From NCBI GenBank assembly GCA_008668235.1, contig RQCP01000040.1, positions 1 to 14,605 of the forward strand: 14,605 nt of DNA. The letters are read 5' to 3'. The notes beneath the pieces were generated by a model, which saw only the letters and a program-made list of their open reading frames with translations, was not told where the DNA came from and searched no databases. Every line of letters begins with the position of its first letter. The stretch's first letter is position 1. This DNA comes from Collinsella aerofaciens. Lineage in GTDB: Bacteria; Actinomycetota; Coriobacteriia; Coriobacteriales; Coriobacteriaceae. Of the stretch, positions 1-7,367 are shown one piece after another. A program made the translations under genes and the position numbers.

Positions 1-1
1 G

Positions 2-172
2 CGGCGGGCCGGGACATGGGCCGGAGGGCCCGTTGCGCTGAGTCCGGAACGGCTGCGCGGCGGGCTGGCGGAGCGTGCGGCGGCGGCATGGGGGCACCGG
101 ACTCCACATCCCCTCCACCTGCGGAAACGAAGTGATGGCCAGGTGCCGGGAGCTATTTCCGCGTTGCGCTAG
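2..172 (+). CDS. Possible 3' end of an upstream gene (partial, doubtful)
   Basis: One frame is open from the left edge to a TAG at 170-172 (56 codons) and uses many GC-ending codons in its first two thirds. It reads ...GPVALSPERLRGGLAERAAA... and then becomes Arg/His/Pro-rich. No family is recognised. A second frame is open to a TGA at 133-135, so the frame choice is uncertain. The DNA up to about position 200 is visibly more GC-rich than the rest of the window, which lengthens chance open frames. It could equally be non-coding. Confidence 0.25.
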   Translation, partial: RRAGTWAGGPVALSPERLRGGLAERAAAAWGHRTPHPLHLRKRSDGQVPGAISALR

Positions 173-183
173 CTGCGGAAACG
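119..183 (+). repeat. Direct repeat pair with an intervening inverted copy
   Basis: The 11-mer CTGCGGAAACG occurs at 119-129 and again, exactly, at 173-183. Between them, TTTCCGC at 156-162 is the reverse complement of the GCGGAAA core of both (121-127 and 175-181). In RNA the middle copy could pair with either flank, giving two mutually exclusive 7-bp hairpins. No U-tract follows the second one, so it is not a classical terminator. Function unknown. Confidence 0.5.
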
Positions 184-280
184 CGGGGTCCGTTCAGGCT
201 GTTGCGTTGAGATTGAAAATCAACCAAAGAGTTTTTCGAGACCATTTCGAGCAAATCCCACCGGTTCCATAGGAGTAAAC

Positions 281-316
281 TTGCCCCACTGCAAATGCTC
301 GAAAGGACCGGCATGA
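281..316 (+). CDS. Candidate 11-codon leader ORF overlapping the aminotransferase start
   Basis: A good Shine-Dalgarno, AGGAG at 271-275, sits 5 nt before a TTG at 281. From there the frame reads MPHCKCSKGPA and stops at TGA 314-316. That stop overlaps the aminotransferase ATG (313-315) as ATGA, the usual layout for translational coupling. The AGGAG is too far (19 nt) from the ATG at 295 and further from 313, so it is otherwise unexplained. The ORF is very short and uses a TTG start, so chance is a real possibility. Two Cys codons in a CxC arrangement are the only notable residues. Confidence 0.3.
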   Translation: MPHCKCSKGPA

Positions 317-1494
317 AAGAACTCTCCAACCGCACGGCAACGTTTACCGATTCCGTCATCCGCCGTATGACGCGCATCTCCAACAAGTACGGCGCCGTCA
401 ACCTGTCGCAGGGCTTCCCCGACTTCGATCCCCCGGCGCAGCTGCTCGATAGCCTCAGCGCCATCGCCAGCGACCCCAAGCCGCTCTATCACCAGTACTC
501 CATCACCTGGGGCTCCCAGGCCATGCGCGAGGCGCTCGCCGCCAAACAGGAGCACTTTATGGGCATACCGGTGAACCCCAACGAGAATATCGTAGTCACC
601 TGCGGCTCCACCGAGGCCATGATGGCCGCCATGATGACGGTCACCAACCCCGGCGACAAGGTCGTCATCTTCTCGCCGTTCTACGAGAACTACGGCGCCG
701 ACACGATCCTTTCGGGTGCCGAGCCCATCTACGTGCCGCTCAACCCGCCCACATTCGACTTTGACCGCGAGACACTCGAGGCGGCCTTCCGCGACAACGA
801 CCCCAAGGCCATCGTCCTGTGTAACCCTTCCAACCCCTGCGGCAAGGTCTTTACACGCGATGAGCTCACCTTTATCGCCGACCTCTGCAAAAAGTACGAC
901 GCCTACTGCATCACCGACGAGGTATACGAGCACATCGTCTACGCGCCCCACGAGCACGTCTATATGGCCACGCTGCCCGGCATGTTTGAGCGCACCATCA
1001 GCTGTAGCTCGCTGTCCAAGACCTACTCCATCACCGGCTGGCGTCTGGGCTACACTATCGCCCCTGCCGAAATCACCGAGCGCATCAAAAAGGTCCACGA
1101 CTTCCTCACCGTGGGCGCCGCCGCTCCCCTGCAGGAAGCCGTCGTCACCGCCCTCAACTTCGACGACAGCTATTACGATGAGGTCCTTGACCTCTATACC
1201 GCCAAGCGCGACCTGTTCTGCCAGGGACTCGACAGCATCGGTCTTGAGCATAACGTGCCGCAGGGCGCCTACTACGTCATGATGGACATCTCTGAGTTTG
1301 GCTATGACAGCGACCTCGAGTTCTGTGAAGACCTCGCGTCTAAAGTGGGTGTGGGCGCCGTGCCCGGCTCGAGCTTCTTCCGCGAGCCCGTCAACCACCT
1401 GATTCGTTTCCACTTTGCCAAGCGAGACGAGACGCTTAACGCGGCGCTGGAGAACCTCAAGTCGCTACGTGATAAAATCAAGCCGCGCGGGTAA
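313..1494 (+). CDS. Class I/II PLP-dependent aminotransferase
   Basis: This 393-residue fold-type I aminotransferase moves an amino group between an amino acid and a 2-oxo acid in the cytosol, using pyridoxal phosphate. Visible family marks are NLSQGFPDF near residues 30-38, the NPSNPCG turn with conserved Asn174, DEVY with Asp202 and Tyr205, the Schiff-base lysine Lys236 in SSLSKTYSITGWRLGY, and carboxylate-binding Arg365 in LIRFHFAKRDE. The N-terminal QGFPDF pattern resembles the kynurenine/methionine/glutamine-type subgroup, but the substrate cannot be read from sequence. An ATG at 295 is in frame; the ATG at 313 is preferred because AAAGGA (302-307) lies 5 nt before it, while 295 has no Shine-Dalgarno at proper distance. 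It is followed by its own terminator, so it is probably monocistronic. Confidence 0.93.
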   Translation: MKELSNRTATFTDSVIRRMTRISNKYGAVNLSQGFPDFDPPAQLLDSLSAIASDPKPLYHQYSITWGSQAMREALAAKQEHFMGIPVNPNENIVVTCGSTEAMMAAMMTVTNPGDKVVIFSPFYENYGADTILSGAEPIYVPLNPPTFDFDRETLEAAFRDNDPKAIVLCNPSNPCGKVFTRDELTFIADLCKKYDAYCITDEVYEHIVYAPHEHVYMATLPGMFERTISCSSLSKTYSITGWRLGYTIAPAEITERIKKVHDFLTVGAAAPLQEAVVTALNFDDSYYDEVLDLYTAKRDLFCQGLDSIGLEHNVPQGAYYVMMDISEFGYDSDLEFCEDLASKVGVGAVPGSSFFREPVNHLIRFHFAKRDETLNAALENLKSLRDKIKPRG

Positions 1495-1519
1495 GGACGG
1501 CCCGGCAACTAAAGCAACC

Positions 1520-1560
1520 AAAGAAGCCCCGCACCGCCCGCCGCGTTGCGAGGCTTCTTT
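1520..1560 (+). terminator. Intrinsic terminator after the aminotransferase gene
   Basis: AAAGAAGCC (1520-1528) pairs perfectly with GGCTTCTTT (1552-1560), and inside it CGCA (1530-1533) pairs with TGCG (1547-1550). The descending arm ends in T-rich sequence. It starts about 25 nt after the aminotransferase stop and separates it from the ROK kinase gene. Confidence 0.8.
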
Positions 1561-1569
1561 CTATAGCGC

Positions 1570-1597
1570 TTTCTTAAATGGTTTAGAGCTCTATACT
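1570..1597 (+). promoter_or_regulatory. Candidate sigma-70-type promoter of the ROK kinase gene
   Basis: TATACT (1592-1597) is a good -10 hexamer. A weak -35, TTTCTT (1570-1575), lies 16 bp upstream, just beyond the terminator hairpin. It predicts a start near 1604 and a leader of about 30 nt, consistent with an independent transcription unit. Confidence 0.5.
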
Positions 1598-1635
1598 TTA
1601 GTCACGGAGCAACTCGTCCCAGAGAGAGGAATACT

Positions 1636-2526
1636 ATGGCAGAGCAGCAGCTTATCGGAGCGCTCGAGGCCGGTGGCACCAAGATGGTCTGCGCCACGGG
1701 CTATGCGGACGGTACGGTCCTAAAGCGCGAGCAGATCGCGACCACGACCCCGCAGGAGACCGTTGAGGCCGTCAACGCGTGGTTTGCCGACAAGGGCATC
1801 GCCGCGCTGGGCATCGGCGCCTTTGGCCCCACCGCAGTCAACCCTGCCTCGCCCCAATACGGCAAGATCCTGGAGACGCCCAAAACGGCATGGCGCTACT
1901 TTGACCTGCTGGGCACTATCCAAAACGAGCTCAATATCCCCTGCGGCTACGACACCGACGTCAACGTCGCCTGCCTGGGCGAGGTCACCTTTGGTTGCGC
2001 CCAGGGCCTCACTGACGTTGTGTATCTGACCATCGGCACCGGCGTGGGCGCCGGCGTGCTCTCGGGCGGTAAGCTCGTGCACGGCATGATGCATCCCGAG
2101 GCCGGCCACATCCTGGTCACGCGCGACCCGCGCGACACCATTGGCGAGCACAGCGCCTGCCCCTTCCACGACAACTGTCTCGAGGGCCTCATCGCCGGCC
2201 CCGGCGTTAAAAAGCGCTGGGATGGCAAGAGCGCCGGAGACATGGCCGATGACTCGGAGGCCATGGACCTGCTCGCCGGCTATCTGGCACAGGCACTCAT
2301 GACCTACACGCTGTGCTACGCGCCGCAAAAGATCATCATCGGCGGCGGCGTGGCCGACCACACCCCTATCGTGCCGCTCGCCCGCAAAAAGTGCGCCGAG
2401 ATGCTCAACAGCTACATCGTCACGCCCGAGGTCAACGATATCGACACCTACATTGTCAACAACAGCCTCGAGGGCAAGCAGGGCATCATGGGCTGCCTGG
2501 CCCTGGGCGCACAGGCGCTTCAGTAG
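1636..2526 (+). CDS. ROK-family sugar kinase (fructokinase-like)
   Basis: This 296-residue cytosolic kinase phosphorylates a hexose with ATP, most likely fructose. The N-terminal phosphate-binding loop is EAGGTKMVCA (about residues 8-17). The catalytic Asp is Asp108 in DTDVNVA, followed by the LTIGTGVGAGVL sugar/phosphate motif. The ROK zinc site is present as His158 (EAGH) with Cys175-x2-His178-x2-Cys181 in CPFHDNC, and IIIGGGV marks the C-terminal nucleotide part. The short length, a GHxxV loop and this Cys/His spacing resemble the Bacillus YdhR/GmuE fructokinase branch more than longer glucokinases or NagC-type repressors; no helix-turn-helix domain is present. GAGAGGA lies about 6 nt before the ATG. 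It probably has its own promoter (TATACT at 1592) and ends at the shared convergent terminator. Confidence 0.9.
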   Translation: MAEQQLIGALEAGGTKMVCATGYADGTVLKREQIATTTPQETVEAVNAWFADKGIAALGIGAFGPTAVNPASPQYGKILETPKTAWRYFDLLGTIQNELNIPCGYDTDVNVACLGEVTFGCAQGLTDVVYLTIGTGVGAGVLSGGKLVHGMMHPEAGHILVTRDPRDTIGEHSACPFHDNCLEGLIAGPGVKKRWDGKSAGDMADDSEAMDLLAGYLAQALMTYTLCYAPQKIIIGGGVADHTPIVPLARKKCAEMLNSYIVTPEVNDIDTYIVNNSLEGKQGIMGCLALGAQALQ

Positions 2527-2609
2527 CAGACGCACCCACAGGGCGTGGCGCGCTCGGCAAATCCAACCTACGGAACGACGCCACCACGCCCCATATAAGC
2601 CCTCAAATA

Positions 2610-2655
2610 AAAAAGGCCGCCTAGGACCAAACAATACGTCCTAGGCGGCCTTTTT
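2610..2655. terminator. Bidirectional intrinsic terminator between convergent genes
   Basis: A perfect 18-bp inverted repeat has its left arm at 2610-2627, a 10-nt loop (CAAACAATAC, 2628-2637) and its right arm at 2638-2655. A-tract and T-tract ends make it work in both directions. It serves the ROK kinase gene on the plus strand. On the minus strand its right arm is also the last codons and stop of the VanZ-family gene. Confidence 0.9.
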
Positions 2656-3090
2656 GGCGTGCATCAGCGACTGTAAGAGATATCGGAGCACAACGCCCGT
2701 TGCCGCTCCACAGCAGTCGATCATCACATCGGTGATCATGCCGGCGCGTCCCGGCACAAAGAGCTGAATCGTCTCGTCGATCGAGGGAATCAGCAGCAGG
2801 AACACCGCCGTGGGCAGCAGCACGTCAAAGGTGCGCCGGCCCTCAAAATCAAAGGCGTGCGTTGCCAGAATGCCGAGCACCATATACTCGGTAAAATGCG
2901 CGCACTTGCGAACAACAAAGTTGGTCACCCATTCATATGGAAGTCCCACGCCGTGCAGGAAACAGCGGATAGCTTCCATGACCGTTAGGCTCAGCGAGCC
3001 CGACCCCGAGCCGGGAACCAGCGAATTGCCCCAGATCAAGAGCGCCATCAGGCAGGTCGCGACCGCCCATTTTCGATTGATCTTAACCAT
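2641..3090 (-). CDS. VanZ-family small membrane protein
   Basis: This 149-residue protein has the VanZ-like pattern: an N-terminal hydrophobic helix (about 8-25), RKCAHFTEYMVLG (Arg61, Lys62, His65, Glu68, Tyr69), a helix near 90-102, then DETIQ (Asp105, Glu106, Gln109), VPGR (113-115) and a DxxxDxxG helix (Asp121, Asp125, Gly128). VanZ gives teicoplanin resistance in enterococci, but most chromosomal family members have no known role, so no resistance is claimed. The ATG at 3090 is 7 nt after the stop of the upstream gene with no clear Shine-Dalgarno, which points to translational coupling in a two-gene operon. The last codons (Lys-Ala-Ala-stop) lie inside the terminator stem. Confidence 0.87.
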   Translation of the reverse strand: MVKINRKWAVATCLMALLIWGNSLVPGSGSGSLSLTVMEAIRCFLHGVGLPYEWVTNFVVRKCAHFTEYMVLGILATHAFDFEGRRTFDVLLPTAVFLLLIPSIDETIQLFVPGRAGMITDVMIDCCGAATGVVLRYLLQSLMHAKKAA

Positions 3091-3097
3091 GCAGAAG

Positions 3098-4498
3098 TTA
3101 TGCCTCCGCGCGGAGCGGCGCGAAGCTGGCGGTACCGCCCTCGATAACGCTCAGATAGGCACGGCCCGTACGCTTGGCTGTGGAGGACTGCAGGCGCTCG
3201 ATCTCTTCCTCGAGGATCTGATTGACGCGCTCGTGACGACGATTTTCCATAATGCCGGCGGCAATAGCCTCGGCCCGCTCGATACTCTCGCGCGAGATGC
3301 GGGCGGTATCCTCGGGGAACACAGCGCTGTGACGGCCGACATAGGCGGGGGCAGCAGGCTGAGGGGCAGCGACGGGAGCGGGCGCTGCAACAGGAGCGGG
3401 CTCGTCAATCTCATCCAGAATCGCGGTGGCGGCGGCCCACATGTCCTCGTGGCCCGAGTAATCGGCCATGGGAACATCAACCTCGAGCGAGGCGTCCGGA
3501 AGGTCTCCGGTGTCGATGCGATCTTGGGCATCAATCGATGCGGTGATGGCTGCAGGCTCATCGAGGTCATCGAGATCGATGTCCGTGGCACCGGAGATGA
3601 TAGGCATGCTGGCGAGGTTTGCATTGTACGGCGCAGCCTCAGCCGCCTGCTGCTGGGCAGGAGCGCCCCAAAGCGAGCTCTCGGCGGCACGGCGGGCGGC
3701 AACGGCCTCCTCGTCCGCGGTCATGGCTTCATCAACGTACGAATTATCGGCAAAAGCGTTAGCGTCCGACGAGGTAGCGCTGTAGGCGTTATTGGATGCC
3801 GCGTTGGCAACGAGTGCCACGAAAGCCGCCGTGCTGCCCGCAGGGGCGGCCTGGGAGCCCGATACGGCACGCGCCGCGGCGGCGATGTCGTCGCGATTGA
3901 AGGAGCCGGTCTGCCCGCCGTTGGTGAGCTCGTCGATGGCGACTTGATAGACGTCGCGCGAGCGTGCAGGGTCGCAGCTCACCGGCGAATCGTCGTCGAG
4001 CATGCTGTCGATCATAGACCAAGCCTCGTCCTCGTCCATAGCATCTGCGGCTCGAGCGATGGTAGGGACACCATCATCGGCATGACGGCGCTGGAACGCA
4101 CCGGTCAGGCCGGAAAGGAATGCCGAGGTAGATTGCTCCGCCTGAGCCTGAGAAGCAGAAGCCGCAGCGTAAGGAGTCGCATCCTGCTGCTGAGCTGGAA
4201 TCGAGGCGGTCTTGAACTCGCTTTGATGCTGATTGAGATTGGCGGCACCGCCCATGGCATCGGGCTGGAACAGACGCTCTTCACGCTGCGCACGGTACTC
4301 GGAGATACCCAGCGAAGCGGCATAGATACCCACGCCCGCCACCGCGCCCACGGCGAAGGGAACCGCACCCGCCACGACCGTCTCATTCACCGACGAAAAC
4401 GGCAGCGTCGCGGCATACATAACCACGGGAGCGGCAAGGCCGATCCCGCACGAAAGTCCGGCAAGGACTGCTCGTTGTGTTGCATCAGAAGAAGCCAT
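3098..4498 (-). CDS. Unrecognised two-helix membrane protein with long acidic, Ala-rich tail
   Basis: I do not recognise this 466-residue protein. Two hydrophobic segments (about 10-32 and 41-65) are followed by a basic YRAQREER stretch, which by the positive-inside rule puts the remaining 390 residues in the cytoplasm. That tail is low-complexity and rich in Ala, Asp, Glu, Ser and Gln, with acidic patches such as DAMDEDEAW and DIDLDDLDEP and a Pro-Ala run (PAPVAAPAPVAAPQ). It ends in a charged helix likely to form a coiled coil (SRESIERAEAIAAGIMENRR...LEEEIERLQ), then YLSVIEGG. The ATG at 4498 is chosen because GGGGAG (4504-4509) lies 5 nt upstream; a TTG at 4525 is in frame but has no such site. 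It is the first gene of an operon with the VanZ-family gene. An adaptor or scaffold at the membrane is only a guess. Confidence 0.8.
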   Translation of the reverse strand: MASSDATQRAVLAGLSCGIGLAAPVVMYAATLPFSSVNETVVAGAVPFAVGAVAGVGIYAASLGISEYRAQREERLFQPDAMGGAANLNQHQSEFKTASIPAQQQDATPYAAASASQAQAEQSTSAFLSGLTGAFQRRHADDGVPTIARAADAMDEDEAWSMIDSMLDDDSPVSCDPARSRDVYQVAIDELTNGGQTGSFNRDDIAAAARAVSGSQAAPAGSTAAFVALVANAASNNAYSATSSDANAFADNSYVDEAMTADEEAVAARRAAESSLWGAPAQQQAAEAAPYNANLASMPIISGATDIDLDDLDEPAAITASIDAQDRIDTGDLPDASLEVDVPMADYSGHEDMWAAATAILDEIDEPAPVAAPAPVAAPQPAAPAYVGRHSAVFPEDTARISRESIERAEAIAAGIMENRRHERVNQILEEEIERLQSSTAKRTGRAYLSVIEGGTASFAPLRAEA

Positions 4499-4568
4499 GA
4501 GCTCTCCCCATCTTCCAGCACCCAAATCGCATCATTCAGTTGGCTGCGCGAGAGAAGATGAAGCGGGG

Positions 4569-4604
4569 CTATGCCCCAAAGCAACGGTATATGGTTCGTT
4601 TCAT
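4569..4604 (-). CDS. Possible 11-codon leader ORF in the membrane-operon 5' UTR
   Basis: On the minus strand an ATG at 4604 opens MKRTIYRCFGA and stops with TAG at 4569-4571. It lies inside the roughly 130-nt leader predicted from the promoter at 4635-4663. Its stop sits in the loop region of a small GGGGC-ATA-GCCCC hairpin (4565-4577). The Shine-Dalgarno is weak (GGAAAA about 7 nt upstream). It may be chance. Confidence 0.2.
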   Translation of the reverse strand: MKRTIYRCFGA

Positions 4605-4634
4605 CTGCGTTTTCCGTCGCGAAGCTTGAAAGCT

Positions 4635-4663
4635 ATTATGCGAAACCGCCCCGTCGATTGCAA
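4635..4663 (-). promoter_or_regulatory. Strong sigma-70-type promoter of the membrane-protein operon
   Basis: On the minus strand TTGCAA (4658-4663) is followed after exactly 17 bp by CATAAT (4635-4640). Transcription would start near 4628, leaving a 5' UTR of about 130 nt before the ATG at 4498. It lies just downstream of the rho terminator. Confidence 0.7.
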
Positions 4664-4743
4664 GCGACGATGTCGGATTGAAACGGGAAACCTGCTGCTC
4701 GTCGGTCTTATGGTTAAAAATAAGTGCGAAGCGGCGATATAGA

Positions 4744-4774
4744 AAAGGGCCGAGGCTCAAAGCCCCGACCCTTT
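4744..4774 (-). terminator. Intrinsic terminator of rho
   Basis: Read on the minus strand, AAAGGGTCGGGGC pairs with GCCTCGGCCCTTT over 13 positions with a 5-nt loop (TTTGA), followed by TTTTCTATA. The two non-Watson-Crick positions are G-U wobbles only in the minus-strand RNA, whereas they are A-C mismatches on the plus strand. This supports its use after rho. Confidence 0.85.
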
Positions 4775-4811
4775 ATTGCATTGATGACTATCGCCGCGTG
4801 TGGATGACAAC

Positions 4812-7367
4812 CTAGAACGTCTGCTCGTAGTCGCTGTGCTTTTTGGCCGAACGCACCAGGAACTCCTGGTTGGTGTTGGTGCCCTTAAGACCCTTGATAA
4901 ACGATGCGGCCGCGCGCTCGGTGTTGTTCATGCCGGCAAGAATGCGACGTAGACCAAAGACAAACGGACGCATCTGCTCGTCGACCAACAGGTCCTCGTT
5001 ACGCGTACCGGAGGCAACGGGGTCGATAGCCGGGAAGATGCGGCGGTCGGCCAGGTCGCGGTCGAGCTTGAGCTCCATGTTGCCGGTGCCCTTGAACTCC
5101 TCAAAGATGACCTCGTCCATCTTTGAACCGGTGTCGATGAGGGCAGAGGCCAGGATGGTGAGCGAGCCACCGTTCTCAATATTACGGGCTGCGCCCAGGA
5201 AGCGCTTGGGCGGATACAGCGCCGCCGAATCGACGCCGCCCGAAAGGATACGGCCCGAGGCGGGCGCCGCCAAGTTGTAGGCGCGGGCAAGACGCGTGAT
5301 GGAGTCGAGCACCACCACGACATCGCCGCCCAGCTCCACGATGCGCTTGGCGCGCTCGATGACGAGCTCGGCCACGCGGGTGTGGTTGTCGGCGGGCATA
5401 TCGAAGGTCGAGGCCACGACCTCGCCCTTAATGGAGCGCTGCATATCGGTGACCTCTTCGGGGCGCTCGTCGACGAGCAGGCAGATGAGGTGCACCTCGG
5501 GGTTGTTAATCGAGATAGACTGGCAGATCTTCTTGAGGATCGTGGTCTTGCCGGCCTTGGGCGGGGACACGATCAGGCCACGCTGACCCTTGCCGATCGG
5601 CGACACCATGTCGATGGCGCGACCGGTAATGGAGTCCTTGCCGTGCTCCATGCGCAGCGGCTCGTTGGGATAGACCGGGGTGAGGTCGCCGAACTTGGGA
5701 CGGTTGCGAATCTGCTCGGGGTCCAGACCGTTGACGGTCGTGATTTTGGCGAGGCCGGCGCGCTTGTCGCCGCCGCGCGAAGGACGCAGCGAGCCCTCGA
5801 TGACGTCGCCCGTGCGCAGGCGCGCGGAGCGGATGAGGTAGGCGGGCACGAAGGCGTCGTCGTTGGACTTCATGTAGCCATGGGCATGGATGATACCGGA
5901 GCTGTCCGGACGAATCTGCAGGATACCCTTGATGTCGCGGAAGCCCTCGACCTTCGCGGCGGTGACGTAGATCTCCTCGACGAGCTCGGCTTTCTTCTTG
6001 CCGGTCGTCTCGATCTCGAACTCCTTGGCCTTCTCGCGCAGCTCGGCGACCTTCATGGCCGCGAGTTCCTCGCGCGAAAGCGTGGGCTCGGTGGGGGCGG
6101 CGTTGCGCTCCTTGTTGCGCTGTTTGCGATCGCGCTGGCGGTTGCGACGGTCGTTGTTGCGCTCGTCCTTGCGGTCGTTGCGCTCGTCGTTACGCTTGTG
6201 CTGGCGACGGTTGGGGCGAGCGCCGTCTTCGGCCTCGGCGGGCGCGGCAGCATCGGTTGCGGCGGCGTCGGCATTGACCGCAGCGGCTTCATTGGCCTCG
6301 GCGCCAGAATCGACCTGCGCTTCGACATCAGCCTGATGCTCGGACGCCTTGGCCTTAGCGGACTTCTTACGACCGCGCTTGGGCTTCTCGGACGCAGGCT
6401 GTTCGACGTCTTGGGGCTCGGCGGCATCAGTCGATGCATCGGCGGTCGTCTCGTCGGAATCCTCGGACGCACCCTTCTTGGCAGCCTTAGCCTTGGACGT
6501 GCGCTTAACAGCAGTGCGACGGCTGCGACCGGGGCGGACGTCGGCGGGCTCGGCATCGGCGGGAGCGGCCTCGGAAGTCGCAGCATCCTGAACGGGTGCA
6601 TCGGCAGCGGTTGCAGACTCGGCGGTCGCCGCAGCATCCCGAGCAGCTGCGGCTGCGGCTGCGGCCTTCTCTGCCTCGACGAAGGCCTTGGGCTTGCGAC
6701 CGCGACGGTGCGGGCGCAAAGCCGGATCGACAACGGGAACTTCGCTGGCCTCGACAGGCGCAGCGGGCTCAGTTGGCGATGCGCCCTCCCCTGCCGCGGA
6801 ACGGACCGAAGCCTCAGTGAGCTCGGGGGTTACCTGTTCAGCAACCTGCTCGGCCTTAGCAGCCGTGCGACGGCGTGTGCGCGGTGCCGGCTTCTCGGTC
6901 GGTTGGTCGGCGGCAGGGGTCTCGGGCACAGACGGGGCTGCAAACTCGGTCAGAGCCGCGGCCTCGCGCTCGGCAGCACGACGGCGGGCGCGCACCACCT
7001 GAGCCTCGCTAATCTGCGCCAACGCACGTGCCTGCGCGACCTCATCGGAAATCGGCGCCGAGGAGTCAGCTGCAACGGTGCGCTTGGCGCGCGTCGTGCG
7101 CGTGGTACGGCGCTTGGGCTTGGTGACCTCCTCGCCGTCAGCAGCAGGCTTGGTCGTGCGGCGCGTACGCTTGGGCTTTGCCGGAGCAGCCTCCTCACCA
7201 GTTGCAGGCACGGCCTTCTCAGCCGCTGCAGGCGTAGGCGTCGAAGCAGCCTTAGGCGTCTCAGGAGCCGAGGCTTGCGCGGGCGCCGCGACCTGGTCCG
7301 ACGCAACCGGTGCAGCGGGAGCGGTCTGCGTCGTCGTTATTTCGTTTTCTTGCTGTTGATCAGACAC
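4812..7367 (-). CDS. rho: Transcription termination factor Rho with 429-residue N-terminal extension
   Basis: Rho is a hexameric RNA helicase that binds C-rich transcripts and uses ATP to end transcription. The last 422 residues match the whole of E. coli-type Rho: a Rho_N helical domain (about 430-470), the cold-shock-like RNA-binding domain (about 480-548), Walker A PPKAGKTT with Lys607, LLVDERPEEVTDMQR, the Q-loop region ASTFDMPADNH, Walker B VVVLDSITRLARAYN with Asp688, and R-loop GAARNIENGGS. Residues 1-429 are low-complexity Ala/Glu/Pro/Thr with basic, AT-hook-like islands (RRGRKPK, KPKRGRKK, KPKRRTTRTTR) and an Arg/Asn/Asp-rich stretch just before Rho_N. The start is GTG (7365-7367) with only a weak Shine-Dalgarno; the first internal Met is residue 438, so no ATG start would keep the extension. 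It is a single-gene unit with its own promoter and terminator. Confidence 0.96.
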   Translation of the reverse strand: MSDQQQENEITTTQTAPAAPVASDQVAAPAQASAPETPKAASTPTPAAAEKAVPATGEEAAPAKPKRTRRTTKPAADGEEVTKPKRRTTRTTRAKRTVAADSSAPISDEVAQARALAQISEAQVVRARRRAAEREAAALTEFAAPSVPETPAADQPTEKPAPRTRRRTAAKAEQVAEQVTPELTEASVRSAAGEGASPTEPAAPVEASEVPVVDPALRPHRRGRKPKAFVEAEKAAAAAAAARDAAATAESATAADAPVQDAATSEAAPADAEPADVRPGRSRRTAVKRTSKAKAAKKGASEDSDETTADASTDAAEPQDVEQPASEKPKRGRKKSAKAKASEHQADVEAQVDSGAEANEAAAVNADAAATDAAAPAEAEDGARPNRRQHKRNDERNDRKDERNNDRRNRQRDRKQRNKERNAAPTEPTLSREELAAMKVAELREKAKEFEIETTGKKKAELVEEIYVTAAKVEGFRDIKGILQIRPDSSGIIHAHGYMKSNDDAFVPAYLIRSARLRTGDVIEGSLRPSRGGDKRAGLAKITTVNGLDPEQIRNRPKFGDLTPVYPNEPLRMEHGKDSITGRAIDMVSPIGKGQRGLIVSPPKAGKTTILKKICQSISINNPEVHLICLLVDERPEEVTDMQRSIKGEVVASTFDMPADNHTRVAELVIERAKRIVELGGDVVVVLDSITRLARAYNLAAPASGRILSGGVDSAALYPPKRFLGAARNIENGGSLTILASALIDTGSKMDEVIFEEFKGTGNMELKLDRDLADRRIFPAIDPVASGTRNEDLLVDEQMRPFVFGLRRILAGMNNTERAAASFIKGLKGTNTNQEFLVRSAKKHSDYEQTF

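Noticed and set aside
2641..3090. Glycopeptide resistance gene
   Set aside because: VanZ homology alone does not show resistance; no other van gene is present.
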